Source: Lepidurus packardi
Lineage: Eukaryota; Arthropoda; Branchiopoda; Notostraca; Triopsidae
Direction: 5' to 3'
DNA length: 64,000 nt
NCBI GenBank assembly: GCA_023053545.1
Contig: JAKZAN010000004.1
Coordinates: 1,798,001 to 1,862,000, forward strand
A model generated the notes under the pieces. It was given only the letters and a program-made list of their open reading frames with translations, had not been told where the DNA came from and made no database searches. The first letter of the stretch is position 1; each line of letters starts with the position of its first letter. Positions 45,474-56,130 of this stretch are shown here, in pieces. The position numbers were made by a program, and so were the translations under genes.

Positions 45474-48179
45474 GTTATTCTTAAGGGGGCCAAGCATCAT
45501 AAGCCGCAGCAGCAATAGCAGCAGTAGTAGTAGCACACTATAAGTAGAGCATCGGAGAGCGTTTCACCAACAAGATTGGTAATTCAATCATCCGCTGAAG
45601 TTAAAGGCATGACGTCACAAGTAAGATTGAACTTAAAGAGAGGCGGGAAAAAAACGACCTCATTAGTCAAGGCTACTACTAAGTACTCTACACGAGAGAA
45701 CGACAGAATCTTGGCAACTTGGTGGGGAAACAAGTGTGTAGCTCCAGAAGAAAACTCGTTTTTTATACTTTATTCACTTTACACATACACTAGATAGATG
45801 CACTTGGACGTGGTACGCTAGATACGCCTGCTAAACAAGGGACGTAATTTTTGGTTTTGCAATTTGGAACCTGATCTTCCCAACACAACTACGCACCACA
45901 CCACACGAGAATTCAAAACAAAAATTAAATAAAAATAAAACACAAAAAAAGAGACTGGGGATTCACGTCTGGTCTCTATTGAAGGTTCACGAGCACAAAA
46001 AGGCACAAATTATCACATGGAAGAAGAACCGTCCGTGCTCTAAGAAGGTTATTTCATTACTGACGGGCGGCATTTTCTATGTAGCCCCTCTTAAGAGGAT
46101 TTGAGGATGAAGGGAAGTGGGTTCGGATGGGTATATAGGATGTTGGATGTAGTCTACAGGGCTCTGGTATGTAGTACATATATGTAGATACATATACAGC
46201 CTGGACTGCCTGCTTTTAAGTGTGTGTGAGTGTGACGGTGTGTGGTAATAACGGGGGAATCCTCTAAATGGCGCGTTATATACAAAAGATGAACCCAACC
46301 GCAAAGTTAAGAGAAATTTGAACAAAGTGTAGAAAGCTTTTAACTGTCCCAACAACTTTACCATAACCCGAGTTGACAGACCGAAGTACTTTAGTGGACT
46401 TGACTGTCCTGTACGTTTGAATAAGTACAGTACCGTAAGTTGCGGACGGGATTCTAGGATTTTCTTTGGCTCCAAAACAGTGTAAAAGTGAGCCATGAGC
46501 CGCAACGAAGTTTGTTAGTTAGTGGAATATGACAAATTTGAATAGATTTGTTTTAAATGATCGAATCTGAGTTAATGTTTTGGAAGCTAAAGTGTGTACC
46601 GTGCATAACCGAACCGTCAAAGAAAACTCTCTAAATGTGATACACTTTTCCCTCTGTAGAAAGGATGAAAACTGTAAAAAGGATTTAGAAACCATAGAAA
46701 ATTACCAAAACCTATGAATTGCACTGTCTTCCGCAAATCTGATTCTGATTCGGCTTCCATAAGGGATAGCGGTGTGGGAAAACATAAAAATAAAATTGTG
46801 GTGATCGAACCTTAATTTTACGCCCATCCGGTTCCCTCTCTCTCTCTTCCGTGTATTGCCTCTGGCAGGCCGGTACAGACTCTTTGTCACTTTTTTTTAA
46901 ATTTATTTTTAGAGGCTACACAAGGTTTGATATGCTCAACTATACGTCAACCATCAGACCTTTCTAAATCGCTTCGAAACCTTGGGAAATTATTTCGCGG
47001 ACTTTGTTCCTTTGTTTCATTGGGGTTTTTTCATTTTTTTTCATTGAAACTCCTTCCATCAAAAGAAGTTTCATTGCAACTCAATGAAAACAGTATCTTT
47101 TCAAGACTTGTATACAGAGTTTACTACAAATAAATAAAGTAAAAATACGTCTAAAATAAATTTGCAATAAATTTAAGATATAGTAATACAAGGAATTTGA
47201 AAAAATGAACAACAAATATGTTGAGATTTTCTAATTGTAATTTCTACAACATTAATATAATTTTCAAATTTACCGTAATTTATTTATAAATACATAAAAC
47301 GTCAACAATGCATTGAGCAATGTTACCCCAAAATCCTGAATTATATGGTAATATTACAATTAATTTTAGCCGTAATAGTTGAGCCTTTTTATAGCAGAAA
47401 TAAACATCGAAAAAGAAAACAGAGGAATTTCTTTAAAATGCCAAAAAGAATTTTAGAGCTACAAGACATATAGGAAGTTCATTATAATTGTTTGGGAAGG
47501 TTTCCTAATTAGGTTTCTATAACAAAGCTTGTTGATACAGTGATTCTTTTAATCGGTTGATAAACGTGTATACTTTGTTTCGACTGTTTCACCCCTCTTT
47601 TACCTGTTTCATGGGATAAATGGCAAGAGTTTTAAAAGATTTTTCCCACGGTTTTGGGGCTACCGGACATACTGGAAATTTCATAGTTGGTTGGTGATGA
47701 TGGTGCGCCAAACCTTACTCCTCGTTTTCCCCTGTTCACTTCTGTCTTTTCCTATCTTCTTTCGCTCTTTTTCTGTGCCTCGCGCTGTCTATGCACCTCC
47801 TGCTTTGGCCAGGTACAGTAAAAGGTAAAAAGCATCAAACTATGACTTCCGCTATAGAGGTCCAACAAAGATGAGTTTCCGGTGCTGCTAGCTAGCCCTA
47901 TGCATACCTACATATAGAACCAAGGAACAAAGCAGTAGGGGCGACCTTTTCCAGATGACACTTTCTGTCCTCAGGGGGTTTATATATATTTATTCAATCC
48001 TAGCCATAAAACTAGATTTTTCGGACTTTGAATATAAACCGAACTTAACCAACCAGCCTTGTACGACTTGTTTGATGCAATTATTTAAAGGAACTCTTCA
48101 AAAGGCCATAACAGGAAGTAGAGCAGAACTTTCCAATTTACTTTCCTTTCATTTATTTAGGATGCATTTTTACGTCCAT
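45474..48179. other. Region upstream of sevenless, no gene
   Basis: Contains the putative 5' leader of sev (CAG/TAG-rich at 45500-45535) and otherwise no supported gene. The 142-codon open frame on the minus strand at 46077-46505 is low-complexity, has no family likeness and no splice partners. Confidence 0.45.
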
Positions 48180-48978
48180 TTAAGGCTCCCGTATACCTTA
48201 GCTTGTTATAGGCAGTTAGCATGGGAAATTTCTGAACAACTTTTTGAGAAAACCAGTGAATTTCTTGAAAAACTTCTTCGGCAGTAATCTTGAGCTTGCT
48301 AACAGGTAGTGCACAACAAATGCACGTTTCTGTCCAATGTGTAATACATTACAACTATGCAACTACTTACATTACAACCATTTGCAACTATGAGAAATCC
48401 GTTATCTAAAAATTGGTTGTGCACTAGCTGCTAATACTAGAAAACTTTTCTTTTGGATTGCTTTCAAATCTGACAAGCCATTTTCGAGAAATCTTGTTCC
48501 GAAAGTTCGACGACTTGATTTGGGAAATTGTGCTGCTACAGCAAATTGTGGTGACAAGTTGGACTTTCCAGAATCAAACAAACATAGGAACTTTGTCGGC
48601 AATTAGCTATCTATTTATTTTTTACTCAAGGCTTCGCAAAACCAACATGTTCTGCGGAGAAACTGACAAACGGGTGTCATGTGCCGCGCTTGTTGATGAG
48701 AATCGTTAACCTAACCTAACCTAATTCATTTCTCATCCAGCTACCAATTTTCAACTCGAATTTTCAACTAAAGTTCTCCGCTAAAACCACCAGCTCGATA
48801 CATGACACCCGTTTGTCAGTGCTTTCTGGAGAACGTGTTCTAACATTACGACACACTACTGTCATTCTTTGACCAAATGGGCTTTTACCGCAGAACCTGT
48901 TGGGCAAAACAATAACAGACGTCAGTGCCATCTGTGACTGTTTCGCTAACTATAAGCTAAGATATACGGGAGGCTTAA
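48180..48978 (+). mobile_element. TTAA MITE, copy 3
   Basis: Begins TTAAGGCTCCCGTATACCTT and ends with the inverse (AAGATATACGGGAGGC then TTAA at 48975-48978). About 799 bases; longer than its relatives because of the nested inverted-repeat element at 48663-48819. Lies just downstream of the msl3 stop codon. Confidence 0.85.
48663..48819. mobile_element. 157-bp inverted-repeat element nested in the TTAA MITE
   Basis: Perfect 20-base inverse arms (CTGACAAACGGGTGTCATGT at 48663-48682 and its inverse at 48800-48819). Copies 1 and 4 of the host MITE lack this sequence. Flanks contain a similar word (TTCTGCGGAGAA at 48648 and TTCTGGAGAA at 48824) that may be an eroded target duplication. The inside holds three CCTAA units (48706-48721), the inverse of the insect telomere repeat. 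Confidence 0.7.
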
Positions 48979-49413
48979 CTTGACTAAATTCACTTTTACA
49001 AATTATCGAATTGATTTATTTCCCGTCCCACGCCTGTTCATTTCTATTGCCATATGGTTAGACCACAAAAACGACTAGCCAACGTTCGCTACTTGTTTAA
49101 AAAAAAATCGCGTTTAACTAATTTTTTTTGCTTTTCAACTAATTGTAATTTGTTTACATAAAATTACAAATCGGTACAGAGGAAATAAATCACCTTCCCT
49201 TGCAAAACTTAAAGAGTAAATGAGTTAAAAAGTTACTCAAAATCAAGATAAATTTACCCCAATATGGGGGAAAGGAAATCGTTCTTTAACAAGACTTTCT
49301 TAAATGCAAACTTTTGTTTAAAAACTAAATAGACAAAAATTTGTTTCAAAAATAAAAAAAAAGTTTCCAAGAAAATCATACATAATTTCGACCAGAAAGT
49401 TTTTTTTTTACTT

Positions 49414-52281
49414 TCAAGTTCGGGAATCAAGGGTTTGCCAATGCGTTGCTAAGTACGCTAATAGAAGATGACAGTTTTGCAACACCACTTGACGGTGGCC
49501 TTGGCTTAGAGCCATTCGCGATAATATTTCTGGCAAACGTACTAGAAATTAATAAACGTGGTTATATGGATTAAGTACCTCCGATTTAAAAAAAAAATTG
49601 TTACGGCATTTTTATCTTATTTACCAATGAGACGGAGTAAATGTGTAACTCCATAAATCAAGCTAGGCATTGTAGGCGACAACTCGTAATACTCCGGTGG
49701 GACCAACTTTAAAGTCAGGATTTCGTTCAAAGCATGGCTAAGGGCAGAAAAATGAAAAAGTAACAAGTGAATAGATCAACCTAAAGATTTAAGTACATTA
49801 ACAAATGAAAAGAAAATTATTACAAATTACAGCAAATGCCGCTTATTGTGATCACTGGTTATTAGTGTCAACCGCCTTATGGAATCAAATTTTAAGGTAC
49901 CGATTCAAACGGATAAAATTCGTAGCATTTTAATCGGTTATTAAAATCACACCTTTGGATACTAGAATCAATTTTAAAAGAATCTCCATATTTACAGTAA
50001 CGAAACCGCAGAAGTGGACTTTGCATATTGACCAATGACATTGCTTTTACTTCGTTTTGAACACTCCTGCCATTTCCAGCATACTGCTATGCTTAGGGAT
50101 AAAGAAATAGGGACTGAATTGAATGACCCGTTCCTTTAATTGACTGCGAAAATTAGAAGGGATATCGTGTTGAGAATCCTATTTGAGCATACGAGTAGGC
50201 TTCAAAGGCGCTGTGTTAGTTGTGTTTTAGACGAGTTATACAAAAATGGCGACGGACAAGAAAAGAGTTGATTTTAATGTAAAAGAGAAGTTGCGGCTCA
50301 TTGAAACTTATGACAAGTTAAATTTAAAAGATTTGCCACAAAGGAAAGCGGCCGTTAAATTAGGAATTTCTAAATCATCTCTATCAAAATTGTTGAAAAA
50401 TCGTTAACGAAGAAAACAATAGTGGTTCCAGTGAATCTTGAAAAAGGAAACGTGTGGGAAAGTGTCAAAAAGTAGAAGATCTTTGTTTCTTTGGTTTCAA
50501 CAAGCCAGTTCGTTTCGAACGCCGATTAATCGTCGTATTCTATTGCACATTTCCGATTTTCGGTTATTAGAATCTCGGCTTAATAGAATAAATATTCACT
50601 TGACAAACGTGATCAAATTCGCGGCATCTACTGTAACAAAATAAAAAACGTAAATAAATTTAAATAATTTAAAAAAAAAGACAGAATAAAAATCTTGAAA
50701 ATAACTACGCTTAATGTGTTCAAATACTTCTCGAAAGTTGACTCTGGGGCTTTGCAGTTCGATTCAGAAGAGTATTCGGATACAGCTTTGGTTTTGTGTG
50801 GAGTATCATCTTGACTCCGACTGGAACGAAGGTGTCGTTTCCCTGCCGCCAGGTGCGTTTTCAGAGTTCCATGGTCCCCGGAATCTGGAGTAGACGGTGG
50901 TAACGAGAAAGGGATGGGCTTCATGGTGAGGGTTTCTTCGTATTGCGCGCGCTCTTCTTCGTATAACAGAAGAAGCGGGAGTGCGAAATCGAAACAGACG
51001 CGTATGCCATCTGCCACTTCCTGGCAGAGAGTCAGATTCGGCCCCAAGTCTGTAACACTGTGCCAAAGATAAAAATATGTTAAAAAAATGTTGCCAAATT
51101 TGCACAACAAATTTTCGTAATTCTTTTAAATATTAAAACCTAAAGCCACAACCAGATTAATAAGTTAAAATGCAAAAAGATGTGAAAAATCTGCTGAAAA
51201 ATGTGAAAAAAATGTTAGAAAATATAAAGGAATGTTTCAAAATCGGTTAAAAATGGAAAAAGAATTAAAATTATATGAAGATTTCTATAAATTGAGCTAC
51301 TTTTCTGAAGGTCTTCTGGTTGCACGAATCCTGTCGGGAGTTTTGGATGCTAATAATCTCGCCTGATGTCTTACAAATGCTTCCAAGATGGAGACGACGC
51401 TAGGAGTCGTTGGAAGTTTTAATAACTACGACAAAAAGAGACAAAACCCAAAAGTTATTCTTCAATTATTCTCAGAAAGAGTTAATAGTAACTGTGTTAT
51501 CGTATTGCATGGTACCTTGTTCTGCTTTATGAAACGTAGATCACCTTCGAGTTTAGCTTTCAAGAAATTGGGTATTTCTACCACAACTTCAGTGCTCGCT
51601 TCATCTGTAAAGACTTCTGGACACTTGTCTCGATCTGAATCGTTATCTTCAACTGATTTGGAGCAAGAACTGTCGGAATCTGAGCGCAGTCGACTTCTCC
51701 TTCTGTCTTCAAGCTTTGGTTTCTTTCTTCGCCTTTCTTTTCTGTGTTGGGAGGGATCAAAAAGAGAAGTAGGTGATTTTGACGTTGGACTGTAAGTAAG
51801 ACTTGTATACAGTAACATCTGCGCTTTCTCGGTTAATTCCTTTTGTAAGCGTCGATTTTCATCACTGTCTTTCAAGACGAAGCTTTCCTCCACGTAACGA
51901 TCCCACGAGGAGTTCCAACCCTAGTAAGTAATAAAGAAGCACATATAAATCATTTACAAGCACATTGTTTTGGGGCAGAAAAGTCGGAAATTTAGACAAA
52001 TTTGCGAAGATACCTGGAAGTGTATCAAATATTCGACAGTTCGGCGACCTTTAGCGTCTTTCTTATTGCTAACTTGCAAAACCTAACCCAAATAACAAAG
52101 ACGGGAAAGGTCAAGATGTATTTTTAAGTTTTATAAGTAATGGTTGAAATGAAATTGAAAACTAACATGTAAAACTTACTTTAGAATCGTAAAGGACTTT
52201 TGCTTTCGTAGGATCTGGCTCGTAACATAATACCCTTTCACCTTCAGAAAATTTAAGATTATGTCCACGCCTCGAAACCAT
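49414..52281 (-). CDS. msl3: Male-specific lethal 3 homologue (MSL3/MRG family), complete
   Basis: Chromatin protein; MSL3 recruits the MSL histone H4K16 acetyltransferase complex to methylated H3K36 chromatin. Exons 5' to 3': 52180-52281, 52014-52082, 51493-51920, 51301-51399, 50728-51057, 49625-49737, 49414-49541; 422 codons with matching phases. A chromo-barrel covers about residues 8-85 ([36 protein letters not shown]). A basic linker follows ([18 protein letters not shown]), then an MRG domain in pieces: [81 protein letters not shown]. The piece pattern and the long linker fit MSL3 better than MRG15. The donor of exon 3 (GTTACT) is weak, so that joint is the least certain. A pogo-like element occupies intron 5. 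Possible poly(A) signal at 49015-49020. Confidence 0.9.
49830..50633 (+). mobile_element. pogo-like DNA transposon, decayed, in an msl3 intron
   Basis: 804 bases. Ends CAGCAAATGCCGC and GCGGCATCTACTG are inverse with a few changes, continuing to GTGATCAC. Both ends abut TA (49828-49829 and 50634-50635), the target duplication of the Tc1/mariner/pogo superfamily, and start with CAG as in pogo/Tigger. Inside, on the plus strand, 50246-50407 encodes a 53-aa CENP-B-type helix-turn-helix ([33 protein letters not shown]) that ends at a stop; the catalytic domain is missing. Confidence 0.85.
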
Positions 52282-53816
52282 AGTTACTGAATTCTTCGAA
52301 ACCGTAAATGAGATTAAGCCAATTTTTCAAAACCTAAGTAAACAGAAAGCATTCGAAACATCCCGCGTTGCCATGTATAAATCAGAAGAAAATGTAAACT
52401 ATTAGTAAAAAAAAAATAAGAGTTTTTACTAAATGAAAGTGATATTCGTTTAGCTTCATTAGTTATCTTTTTGTCAATAAAGGAAGCGTTAGATTGTAGC
52501 ATCTTTGGCAACTTTATAGAAAGTGGGAGCTACCCTTCCAATCAGAGAGCGAGTTTGCTAGTTAGCCCACGCTTTCCCACGCTTCAGTCGAAGGTTACCA
52601 TTAGTGACTTAACGCTTGAGTTAAAGGTTATGGTTAGCGCCTTCAACGTTTGAGCTGTACAACAAATGGACGAAGAAAGTTAATTATTATCTGTTTCTGT
52701 GTATACGTTTCTACATATTATATATTATTATTCCTCTTTATATTTTCATGTGGAATAAAACAGGGAAAGATGCACCAAAGAAACATTAGAAGAACGTTCG
52801 AAACATTGAAAAAAGCGCGCTCAAAAGTTTAAGACAACTGCACAGCGCACTATCTAGCGAGAATCCATACAACTGCTAGGGGGCAACAGGACTGTTGGGG
52901 GAAATCTGTGTTTACGACTGCAATAAATATAGAATCTAAGCTTAAGTTAATATTACCTTAAGTTCACTTCCCTAACACCTTTATGCAATTTTTCTTATAA
53001 TTTTCGTTTTTATGTATAGCTCAATTTTCAAGAGCTTAAAATTGATTTTTCTTAGAGAACCACTTGTTTAATCCTATATTTACCTTTAATTCCGATTGTA
53101 ACTAGTATGTAGTAAAGTGGGAATATATAATCTTGTAATAAACCTTAAATTAAAGTCCTTTTAATCTGTCCTTTCTTACCCATGGTACTTTTATTAATAC
53201 TTCGTTGTTAGCAGGCGACGTATAAATGACTATACTACGTACAAATAAAACCAAAAACTTACACTCCCAACTTCATAGAATTGATCTCGGCGTTTTCTCA
53301 AACCGGTTTTTACCTTTTACCTACCTTTTTACGAGGTAACTGACAAAATAGGGATTATCCCCGTGCCTACATTGTATATCCACGAGCAATTTGAGTCCTC
53401 AAGTATACAGGGTAGCCCTTATAGAAGGAAATTCTAATAAGGACAGATGAATGTACCAAGTCTGCTAATCTCCGATACGCTTATCCGCCTTTTTAAATGT
53501 TTTCTTCCTCTTCTTGTTGCCTATACTTGATATGACACACAACTCGCTTTCAAATTGCAAGCGGCAAACGACAAAACCGCTTTTTAAGCAAGAAAAGATT
53601 GCTCAGTTATGCCTCATCCACTAGTAATCACCACTTTTTCCTGTCATATTGACATGAATAATCCCCTACGACGGGGAAATCCTGCGGATGCTGTTTGTCT
53701 GTATTTGCAACATGACTCAGACTCAAGTTTTTATCTTTTTTCCCACCAAAAAAAACTGTTAGACACTAGCTTTCTTTTTTAATATGTTAAACTTCGTCAC
53801 TACATAGAGTCTACAC
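52282..53816. other. Spacer between OHCU decarboxylase and msl3
   Basis: Both neighbours are on the minus strand, so this holds the msl3 promoter and the 3' end of the decarboxylase gene (weak ATTAAA on the minus strand at 53778-53783). No gene or repeat recognised. Confidence 0.5.
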
Positions 53817-54695
53817 TCAGCTAACTTCTGGTCTTCCGTCTTCTAGTGTAGCCCGTAAACGCAAATAAGCAATCTTCTTCACTTCTTCTATGCCTGTACG
53901 TATCTCTTCATCCATTTCGTTCTCCAGACGACGTTGGATGTCTTCGAGAATCGCTTCGGACTTGTTCTCCCGAGCGCATATAACGAAGGGGAACCCAAAC
54001 TTCTCCTTGTATCTGGGTAAGAGCATTCAAACGGTTCAAACATTCAAAATACAAAAACATGAACTCAAATAAAGCAAAAACTAACTTATAATTAGCCAAT
54101 AAAATTCAGAGTCACATACTTTTCATTGCACGTCTCCATTGTCTGAACCTGCTGTGACGTCAGCTTGTCTAATCCGGCTGCTTTTTGCTCGGCTTGGGAT
54201 TCAGCCGTGAGCTGACCCAGCTTTGATAACCTCCCGGCCAGATCAGGATGCAAACGCAGTATTCCCGTTTGACCTAGATATTCAAAGTGAATCAATTTCT
54301 TCAATTTCTAGCATTTTCATTTCTTCAATTCTTTCCAAGTTATAAGAATACTCAGTTCTTCAGTTAATCAAATCTTACCATGTAAAATCTTTCTCTAAAA
54401 TCTCTAAAATCTTTCAAAAGTTACAATGTAAAATGTCCATCTTCAAATTCAATGTTCCAACGCATTACAGCGAACAAGTTACAGACGTAAAGGGGTCACC
54501 TGAGTCGAGTAATTGGTCTATGAAACTGCATATGGCTTGATGCAAGTGTCTGACGTCACGGAATGGCCGTTCTGGCCAAATGGCCGCGGCACACAAGGGA
54601 CAGTGTTCTATCACATTGCCGATAGTTTTAATGAAGGTCTCCCAATCAGACCGATTAACAGATTCCACGCTCACTGGCAAAGGATCGGTGTTCAT
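53817..54695 (-). CDS. OHCU decarboxylase (urate breakdown), complete
   Basis: Converts 2-oxo-4-hydroxy-4-carboxy-5-ureidoimidazoline to S-allantoin, the last step of urate oxidation after urate oxidase and HIU hydrolase. Exons 54500-54695, 54120-54273 and 53817-54012 join to 181 codons, the usual size. Family marks in order: WETFIKTIGNVIEHCPLCAA with RPF nearby (N-terminal third), LRLHPDLAGRL with the catalytic His-Pro, TAESQAEQKAAGLD, and KYKEKFGFPFVICARENKS, then ILEDIQRRLENEMDEE and KIAYLRLRATLED. There is no SKL-type peroxisome tail; it ends PEVS. Start chosen as the only ATG before the conserved block. The family name (URAD) is sure; no insect-specific gene symbol is given. Confidence 0.93.
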
Positions 54696-55600
54696 GTTTC
54701 TTCAACAAACAACAAACAGACCGGGTTCCATAGGATCTGTTAAACCAGAACGCTATCCGATCCCCCTTCCCGCCCCATCCGAAAGCAGTCCTAACTCTAT
54801 CGCTGTCGGCGTTGTGCCAACAAAAACCGGCTCGAAGTTTCCGTGTGTCGGTCGGGATGTTTGCCCCTTCTCAGCAAAGAGCCCACTGTTTCTTTCCATC
54901 CCCATCACCACCTTCTTTTCCGAACCCCAAATGTTTTGCATCTCGAGGCCCAAAAGTTCCCATGATGCACCGAGTGGGAGCTATGTACTCTTCGATGGAC
55001 CGAACATGGTGTGACAAGAGAAGTCCGGGCCAAAAGAAGACATTTCGGTGCATGTCAAGGAAGATCTCTCTCTTTCTTCACCTTTTTTTTCCTTCTTCTT
55101 GTGGAAAACCTCCTCACGGTTTAATTTTTACGGGGTACTTGGAGGGGTTCTTGCGGTGTTTGGATTCACTCGGCATCAACCACGGTTTCTGAGCCCTTGT
55201 TAAGCCACAGCAGGTCCACCACCACCATCTCTATGCCATCCCACACCCTGACGCCGAAGGATGGGACGGAACGGGACCGACGATACACCAACCAAGTCGG
55301 CTCGGGGATTGACAGACAGGTTGTCCAACAAAACACAAGGACCCAACTTTTCCGACGGCCTCAGAAGCCACCGGAACAAATTAGGAGCAACCCTAAAAAC
55401 TTCTTAAAGCTGCACCAACACTTGGTTTATGGCATGGGAATCCAAAAAAAAGGTGGCTATGGACTCGCCAAAAAGAAATTTAAAAAAAAAAATTCACAGG
55501 CTTAGAAACGTTCCGTTTCGGAGGGTACAGTACTGTTCAGTACAGTAGCCTCTGAAACGGCACAGTACTGTACATACACAAGCGTGTGTATTTACGACGG
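54696..55600. other. Upstream of OHCU decarboxylase, no gene
   Basis: Open frames on the plus strand are not supported. Near 55525-55575 there are overlapping inverse copies of ACAGTACTGT, a small palindromic cluster. Confidence 0.45.
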
Positions 55601-56130
55601 TTAAGGCTCCCGTCTACCTCAGCTTATTGATGCGAAACAGTCACAGGTGGCACTGGTGTTTGTTATTATTTTTGCGAAAGCCTTGCCTAAGAAAGTGACA
55701 GAAACCTATAGCTAATTGGGGATAATTTATATGCTTGTTTTGCTTCTGAGAAGTACAACTTGTCACCACAGTTTGCTGTAGCAGCAGCACAATGTCCCAA
55801 ATCAAGTCGTCAAACTTTCGGAACAAGATTGCTCGAAAATGGCTTGTTAGGTTTGTAAGCAATTTTAAATAAAGTTTTCTTTCCTTAGCAGCTAGTGTCT
55901 AATCAAAGAATATACTTTCAGGCAACGTATTTCACAGTTGCAAACTTCATTTGCATTTGGCAAACTTATTATTCAATGGAAATAAAGGTGGATTGGTTGT
56001 GCACTAGCAGTCAGTATGCTCAAGCTTACTGTCGAAGAATTTTTTCATGAAATGTACTGGTTTTAACGAAATTTTGTTCCAAAATTTCTGCTAACCACCT
56101 ATACCGAGCTACGGTATACGGTAGCCCTAA
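55601..56130 (-). mobile_element. TTAA MITE, copy 4 (inverted)
   Basis: Left end TTAAGGCTCCCGTCTACCTC, right end GGTATACGGTAGCC followed by CTAA (TTAA with one change). The inner sequence is the inverse of copies 1 and 3 (for example CACAATGTCCCAAATCAAGTC). About 530 bases. Confidence 0.8.

Noticed and set aside
46077-46505. 142-codon minus-strand open frame upstream of sev
   Set aside because: Composition is that of noncoding DNA (Tyr/His/Ser rich, no motif) and nothing continues it.
48706-48721. Three CCTAA units as an interstitial telomere
   Set aside because: Only three units, inside a small inverted-repeat element; two-unit versions occur by chance elsewhere (for example near 11811 and 14597).
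54580-55192. Plus-strand open frames overlapping and upstream of OHCU decarboxylase
   Set aside because: The first part is the shadow of exon 1 of the decarboxylase, the rest has no family likeness.
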